Shown here piece after piece: positions 59,590 through 64,000 of a stretch of DNA of 64,000 bases; the first letter of the stretch is position 1; the number at the start of each line of letters is the position of its first letter. The notes below the pieces were generated by a model, which saw only the letters and a list, made by a program, of their open reading frames with translations, did no database searches and had not been told where the DNA came from. The translations under genes and the position numbers were made by a program. The DNA comes from JABJOE01 sp964344145 (GTDB lineage: Bacteria > Patescibacteriota > Patescibacteriia > UBA9934), in NCBI GenBank assembly GCA_964344145.1, contig CAYFME010000003.1, forward strand, positions 15,554 to 79,553. Direction: 5' to 3'.

Positions 59590-61470
59590 CTAACTACTAA
59601 AGAACCCACAATCGCTGGCTTTCGCGGTTCCGTTGCAACAATATGGTTGCGATTCGCTGGTACCACATGAACCACCGCCCGCATCTGGACCCTCACCTGG
59701 AACAAAGCAGTTCTGATACTGGTTGCGTACGCCACTGGTTACCTCTGGATTGTACAAATAGGTCTGACCAGGTTCGACACACTGCCCATCGGAGTTGCAT
59801 TCCTCGCCTGACTCACAGTCCACCTCGCTTGCACAGCTCTCCCCCGTCAGCTCATCCTCCGTGGTCTCCAAGAATACGCCGTGGCTGATAAAGACCTCCG
59901 TACCAATGACATCCTCGCCGGAACTGCTCACTCGCTCTCTGCTTGTGTTGACCGGTGAGTTGTCAACGATGTACCACATCTCATGTGTTGGGTGTGGCGT
60001 CATGGTAATTGTGTCGCTATCAAGCGAGTTGCTCATCATGATGGAGTCAAAGAGAATGCTCACCTCCTGATCCAACTCAACGTCCTCCTCCAAAATGTCC
60101 GGCGAAATCGTGTCGACCTCAGGTGCGTCCAAGTTGATGTCGTCAGTGGTTGTGAATGACCACGAATAATCATCACCAGCATCACCATCGCCATCACCGT
60201 CCATGGCGTTGGCAGCGGTGTCGACAATACCGTCGTATGGCACGCCTGTTGACTGCGGTGGGTTCTCTTCGTCAACCGTTGCGGCGATCACATCAACCGT
60301 GATGCTCTCATTGCCTGGCAAACAATAAATTGTCTCGCCACATGAGTTCGTGCCACACGCTTCGTCTGTGGTAAACGTCACGGTCTTGTAGCTGTTGGAG
60401 ATGGAATACACACCTGTCAGCGGAACTGAATCACCAATATGCGTTTGAATGTTGCTAAACCCGCTATCGCTTTCGCGCGTTCCCGTGGCACTTGTTGGAT
60501 CAACGGCTTCGCTAAACGTGATCTGCACAACGATGTTGCGATCGTACTCGCCACTCGCCTTTGGTGACACACTCAGCACGTATGGCGGATCGAGATCGAC
60601 CTCTGTACTGACCTCAAAGGACCATTCGTATCCCCCGCTGTTAATCATCTCATCGCCGTCTGTGTCCGTGACATTATCGATAAACACCGTGTAGGACGTA
60701 TTCTCTGTTGATGAACCAAGATACTCTTCTGGCGAGAAGCTGAACGTCTTCAAGTCTTCGGTGAAGGTCACGGACACTTCTTCACTCGTAAGCGCCGCTT
60801 CTTCGCCCTCTTCTGACTTGTAGATCAAGATGTTGTCGGTGTTGAGTCCGGTTGCGGTGGTGTCGTCACTCGTATCTTCCGGCGTGCCATTGGTATCGTA
60901 ACCGTCAATAAATCCTTCAATGTCCATCGCGCTCTTAAACGTGATGAAAATCTTTGTGTTACGTGCGATGTCGGTGTCGTTACGTCCAGGATAGTGATAG
61001 TTGATACCGCCCTGACCCAATGATCCGGAACGACGTTCAATGGACGACGAACTGTCGTCACTACTACTTGAGCCGTCGCCGCCCGTGAGCGTCCCACCCA
61101 GCGCGTTGATGATAAATGCCGTGATCGCGTAGGAGGCCAAGACAATGATCAGTCCAACAACGGCGTTGATCATCCACTTCTTTGCTTTGTCAACTTGTTC
61201 CGCATTTCCACCAGCCGTCATCCAAAGGAAACCAGCGTAGATGATGATGACCAGCAAGACAATACCGAGCACTCCAAGGAATGCGCTGATTAGTCGTCCG
61301 ATCATTGTCGGAAGATCAGTCGTCGTAAGTCCGGATGCATCACCGACGTCTGAGAGCTCGCTCGTTTGCGCGAGCACAACCTCCGGCACAAACGCGAAAA
61401 GACCGGCCATCATCACGATGCCGAATACGATAAGCAGCGCCTTACTCAAACGCGATGTTTCTAGAGACAC
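59590..61470 (-). CDS. Surface protein with TrbC/VirB2-like head and Ig-like domains
   Basis: This 626-residue paralogue of the giant protein has the same start plan: a signal peptide ending VVLAQ, two membrane helices around FLWMTAGGNAEQVDKAKK, and a Ser/Asp linker. Two or three SbsA-type Ig-like domains follow (RNTKIFITFKSAMD, NIVVQITFSEAVD, ELDQEVSILFDSIM) and a Cys-rich C-terminus. It is 2 bp from the giant gene and thus co-transcribed, so the two probably form one apparatus. Confidence 0.82.
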   Translation of the reverse strand: MSLETSRLSKALLIVFGIVMMAGLFAFVPEVVLAQTSELSDVGDASGLTTTDLPTMIGRLISAFLGVLGIVLLVIIIYAGFLWMTAGGNAEQVDKAKKWMINAVVGLIIVLASYAITAFIINALGGTLTGGDGSSSSDDSSSSIERRSGSLGQGGINYHYPGRNDTDIARNTKIFITFKSAMDIEGFIDGYDTNGTPEDTSDDTTATGLNTDNILIYKSEEGEEAALTSEEVSVTFTEDLKTFSFSPEEYLGSSTENTSYTVFIDNVTDTDGDEMINSGGYEWSFEVSTEVDLDPPYVLSVSPKASGEYDRNIVVQITFSEAVDPTSATGTRESDSGFSNIQTHIGDSVPLTGVYSISNSYKTVTFTTDEACGTNSCGETIYCLPGNESITVDVIAATVDEENPPQSTGVPYDGIVDTAANAMDGDGDGDAGDDYSWSFTTTDDINLDAPEVDTISPDILEEDVELDQEVSILFDSIMMSNSLDSDTITMTPHPTHEMWYIVDNSPVNTSRERVSSSGEDVIGTEVFISHGVFLETTEDELTGESCASEVDCESGEECNSDGQCVEPGQTYLYNPEVTSGVRNQYQNCFVPGEGPDAGGGSCGTSESQPYCCNGTAKASDCGFFSS

Positions 61471-61800
61471 ACCTGAAAAGATCTTTTAGTCATTTTGTTT
61501 GGCACATGAGCCGAAATCAGTGATGCATGAGGAAAAAGATAGGACATCTTTTGACGAGTGCAGAGCTGATTGCAGGCCATGTGACGACAAAAGGGCGAAG
61601 GTCTATTCAGGTTTGTCTCTACCGATCACATGCATGTTGCTATCTGTACATATTATAAAGGAAGAAACGTGGATTCGCGAGGAGGTTGTGGAAACGCAAA
61701 CGACCGCGGAAACCATTTCGAGCCGCAGGCGAGAAATCTATTCGCATAATATAGATCTCTCACTGCGTTCGAGATGGAAACGCGGCCGTTCTTTTCCTGT
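61471..61800. other. 330-bp intergenic region
   Basis: No gene is seen. On the minus strand a TATAAT (about 61658-61653) suits transcription of the surface-protein operon, but no good -35 is present. Confidence 0.4.
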
Positions 61801-62184
61801 TTATCGCTTGCGCTTGCCGCCGCTTTTGCGTACCGCACCGTGGACAATTGCGACCAAAATAAGGTCGATGACCACGAACCAAAGCCATGTGTCACCACTG
61901 ATCCCCCATGCCGTGATCTCGGCGATCCAGGAGTACACAACAATAAAGGCATCAACGACGATGAGCGAGAGTAACAACCAAAGCCAGTCTGCCCTGGTGT
62001 GCTTTTTCACTTGTCGCCAGTTAAGCCAGGCGAGCAATGCGGCACCCGCAACAGCAATGGCGGAGAGCCAAAGTTCGACTTCAAATGAGCCGACGGTTGC
62101 TGGCGCTTTGTACGCCAGACGAAGCGCGTGAAGCGCGGCCACGGACGTAAAGACGGCCGTGTTTACAATGTAAAGATTTTTCAT
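61801..62184 (-). CDS. Small multi-pass membrane protein of unknown function
   Basis: This 127-residue protein has four predicted membrane helices and a basic C-terminus (KSGGKRKR). No family is recognised. A TATACT lies 8 nt before the ATG, overlapping the space after the preceding gene. It may be transcribed alone. Confidence 0.7.
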   Translation of the reverse strand: MKNLYIVNTAVFTSVAALHALRLAYKAPATVGSFEVELWLSAIAVAGAALLAWLNWRQVKKHTRADWLWLLLSLIVVDAFIVVYSWIAEITAWGISGDTWLWFVVIDLILVAIVHGAVRKSGGKRKR

Positions 62185-62201
62185 ATGTCATTAGTATATC
62201 G

Positions 62202-62816
62202 TCAATCCGGCATCAACCGAATCTCTCCTGTTGATGTATCGACGCTCACCGAAAACGCAAAGTCATCGTCAACGCATTCGTTCGTGCAGTACGAATGATT
62301 TCCTTCATACGTCACGGTGTACACATCACCGACGGTTTCTTCCGCAACCAAACACGCACTGCCGTACAAATGCGCATACAGCTCGATGACCTGTGTGCGC
62401 AGAAGCGCCTCGACGATCTCGCGTGGCTCAACAGACGCAAGCAACGCTTGCGTCGCCGAACCGATCACGACCTCGTCTTCTGGTTCACCGAGACCTGTCG
62501 CATGGTGCTTCTCCAAATCACCAAACAGTTCTTCATCAACGTAAATCGTTCCCGTTGAATCCCACCACAATACCTCCTCGCCGTTCACGCTCCAGTCGTC
62601 GAGAATATTCACCGGCGCTAAGTCCGTACCACTGATCTCCCGAGCTTCGATCACGGTCTGGGAGTAATGATCAAACTCGTCTTGCAGAATCGAGTCTGCC
62701 AAACAAACATGATCATTGCCTAAACCAAGATCGTCTTGAATATCGTCAGAACGCAACACAACCCATCCCACGATCAGAATGAGAACGATAATAAGGGATA
62801 CAACGTATTTACTCAT
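62202..62816 (-). CDS. Membrane-anchored extracytoplasmic protein of unknown function
   Basis: This 204-residue protein has one N-terminal membrane helix (about 5-21) and an acidic extracellular domain with four Cys, of which a C-terminal pair (HSYCTNECVDDD) could form a disulfide. No family is recognised. It overlaps the DUF1905 gene by 4 bp. Confidence 0.72.
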   Translation of the reverse strand: MSKYVVSLIIVLILIVGWVVLRSDDIQDDLGLGNDHVCLADSILQDEFDHYSQTVIEAREISGTDLAPVNILDDWSVNGEEVLWWDSTGTIYVDEELFGDLEKHHATGLGEPEDEVVIGSATQALLASVEPREIVEALLRTQVIELYAHLYGSACLVAEETVGDVYTVTYEGNHSYCTNECVDDDFAFSVSVDTSTGEIRLMPD

Positions 62817-63124
62817 ACACCTGTTTGAAAACGAATAGAAAGATCTACTTTGTCATCTTGACCAATATCTTCCTTCTTTCGGACCTCTGCTTTAATCGGA
62901 AGAATATACGTGTCTCGTTTTTTGTCTGGAAAAATCGATGTCTTCCATGTCGTCTTGCCAATCGTCACCACAACTGGAATCGATCCCCACCCACGTTTTG
63001 GCTTCGCATAGTCTGCGCGAACTTGCGCACCAGTTTCTTTTGGCAACGTCACAAAATGCCACGAGGCTTTTTCACTCGGCCAGAGCCAGATGAGTGCTTG
63101 AAACGTGTACGTTTTATTCTTCAT
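62813..63124 (-). CDS. DUF1905 domain protein
   Basis: This 103-residue protein has the small beta-barrel DUF1905 pattern (FQALIWLWPSEKASWHFVTLP, RGWGSIPVVVTIGKTTWKTSIF, in overlapping parts). Function is not established. The ATG at 63124 lies within the end of the MazG-like gene, so the two are coupled. Confidence 0.85.
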   Translation of the reverse strand: MKNKTYTFQALIWLWPSEKASWHFVTLPKETGAQVRADYAKPKRGWGSIPVVVTIGKTTWKTSIFPDKKRDTYILPIKAEVRKKEDIGQDDKVDLSIRFQTGV

Positions 63125-63446
63125 CTTGTTTAAGATATGGCATCCACTTATCACGCACCGCTTGTGCGATATCTACGTCGTAATCCTGTGCTAAGAGTAG
63201 CGTGAAACAAAGAACATCCGCAAGTTCGTCTGCGAATGCTTTTCGAGCTTCGTCATCGGGAAGTGACTTACGATTCTGACCGTGCAAGACTAAAAAATCA
63301 GAAACCAACTCTCCGAGTTCTTCTTGCAACTTCATCACTAACCACTCCGGCGTCACATCAACATCAAACACCCGACCGTAACTGTCGACGACATTGCGAG
63401 CGATGACGGTAAGATCCTTAATGGTCTTCCCGTGATTCATAAACAC
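63114..63446 (-). CDS. MazG-like nucleotide pyrophosphohydrolase
   Basis: This 110-residue helical protein has the EExxE...ExxD metal site of the MazG/dCTPase superfamily (LQEELGELVSDF, FADELADVLCFTLLL). It probably hydrolyses a non-canonical NTP to NMP and pyrophosphate (housecleaning). It overlaps both neighbours. Confidence 0.85.
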   Translation of the reverse strand: MFMNHGKTIKDLTVIARNVVDSYGRVFDVDVTPEWLVMKLQEELGELVSDFLVLHGQNRKSLPDDEARKAFADELADVLCFTLLLAQDYDVDIAQAVRDKWMPYLKQDEE

Positions 63447-63964
63447 GAAAGCTTCTCCTGTATTAGGCTGGCGAGCGCTTCAGGATCCAGCTCGGTTGTA
63501 TTGATCCGCTCCAACCCATCATCCTGTACAGGATTTTCATGGTACCAACGGATATTACGCTTGATGCGTTTCAATGTACTCGGATGCTCGCTTGTTTTTT
63601 GACGTTCCATAAGCCGATCTAGGACTACATCATCGTCGGCAAATAGTTCGACATGCAGATATTCGTAGCCAAACTCCTCGGCAATAGAACGAAACTGCGC
63701 TGGCTCTTCTGGCCGCATTGTTTGCGGAATGATCACATTAATACCGTGCTTGCAATAATTGTGCGCGAGCTCACGCACACCGTCGCGAACAATCGCATTA
63801 TCTTCATCACCTCGAACGAAATCAGAAATCTGCCATTTTATGTCATCCATATCAAAAACGGCTGTACGGGCCAGCCGCCGCTTCAAAAGCTCCCCGACCG
63901 TCGATTTCCCTGCTCCAACCATGCCAGAGAGCAAAAGCAGGAAATGTTTGTTCGTTTCTTTCAT
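63437..63964 (-). CDS. P-loop kinase (AAA_33/zeta-like)
   Basis: This 175-residue protein has Walker A GMVGAGKST near residue 15, an Asp-Met-Asp-Asp acidic motif after strand 2, and a lid-like Arg-rich region (RLMERQKTSEHPS). It belongs to the ATP-dependent small-molecule kinase group related to zeta toxins, gluconate kinases and AAA_33 proteins; the substrate is unknown. No antitoxin gene is adjacent. It overlaps the MazG-like gene by 10 bp, which hints at nucleotide metabolism. Confidence 0.8.
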   Translation of the reverse strand: MKETNKHFLLLLSGMVGAGKSTVGELLKRRLARTAVFDMDDIKWQISDFVRGDEDNAIVRDGVRELAHNYCKHGINVIIPQTMRPEEPAQFRSIAEEFGYEYLHVELFADDDVVLDRLMERQKTSEHPSTLKRIKRNIRWYHENPVQDDGLERINTTELDPEALASLIQEKLSCL

Positions 63965-64000
63965 ATTCGCATCTTAGCAAAAACCGCCCCAGCGGGCGAT

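Overview
The window looks like chromosome of a Patescibacteria (CPR) bacterium, probably of the Uhrbacteria/Magasanikbacteria type. The evidence is the mix of core genes (alpha2 glycyl-tRNA synthetase, frr, holB, mreB, ftsE/ftsX, smpB-ssrA, infC-rpmI-rplT, pyk, nrdR, ftsZ, ftsA, ybeY) with families common in that group: a DUF4012 protein, giant surface proteins with a TrbC/VirB2-like membrane head, and membrane proteins with calcium-type Asp repeats. The lineage is inferred from gene content; there is no 16S gene here. Two 100-N gaps (6167-6266 and 35501-35600) are each flanked by the same 55 bp on both sides. This is an assembly join artefact, and collapsing it restores an intact frr and an intact tmRNA.

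Layout: 103-8774 is a mostly minus-strand core block (TPR protein, tpiA, M16 peptidase, HExxH membrane protein, glyS, frr, BNR lipoprotein, holB). 8817-10405 holds a GC-rich gene and about 700 bp of hairpins, palindromes and a possible structured RNA. 10393-17210 is an envelope block (TrmB-like regulator, GT4, mreB, DUF4012, two GT2). 17324-21069 holds four GC-rich genes of unknown function. 21127-24265 is a membrane GT2 plus ftsX-ftsE. 24364-29667 holds four more GC-rich genes, two of which sit downstream of a VanX-type dipeptidase (29741-30451) that has a 34-codon leader peptide and a predicted attenuator. 30687-34544 is a five-gene membrane/protease/Wzz operon. 34586-37023 is smpB, tmRNA, infC, rpmI and rplT. 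37263-38909 is a GC-rich membrane protein. 39051-46450 is tRNA-Asp, an EEP hydrolase, an AlkD-like protein, DUF5665, pyk, nrdR, ftsZ, ftsA, dgkA and ybeY. 46447-61470 encodes a surface apparatus of five minus-strand genes, including a 3464-residue protein. 61801-63964 is a small accessory cluster.

The most unusual feature is a set of ten GC-rich genes interspersed singly or in small groups among core genes of ordinary composition. Most have a housekeeping-type promoter (TTGAC-like box, 17 bp, -10), a structured leader, a clear Shine-Dalgarno and a strong GC-rich hairpin downstream. Several encode secreted proteins or lipoproteins, and one ends like an outer-membrane beta-barrel, which is unexpected in a Patescibacterium. 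Many core genes, by contrast, have an extended -10 only 6-9 nt before the start codon and are predicted leaderless. Several families of short palindromic repeats are present, and some lie in frame inside genes (holB, ftsZ, the AlkD-like gene and the 47506-48246 gene).
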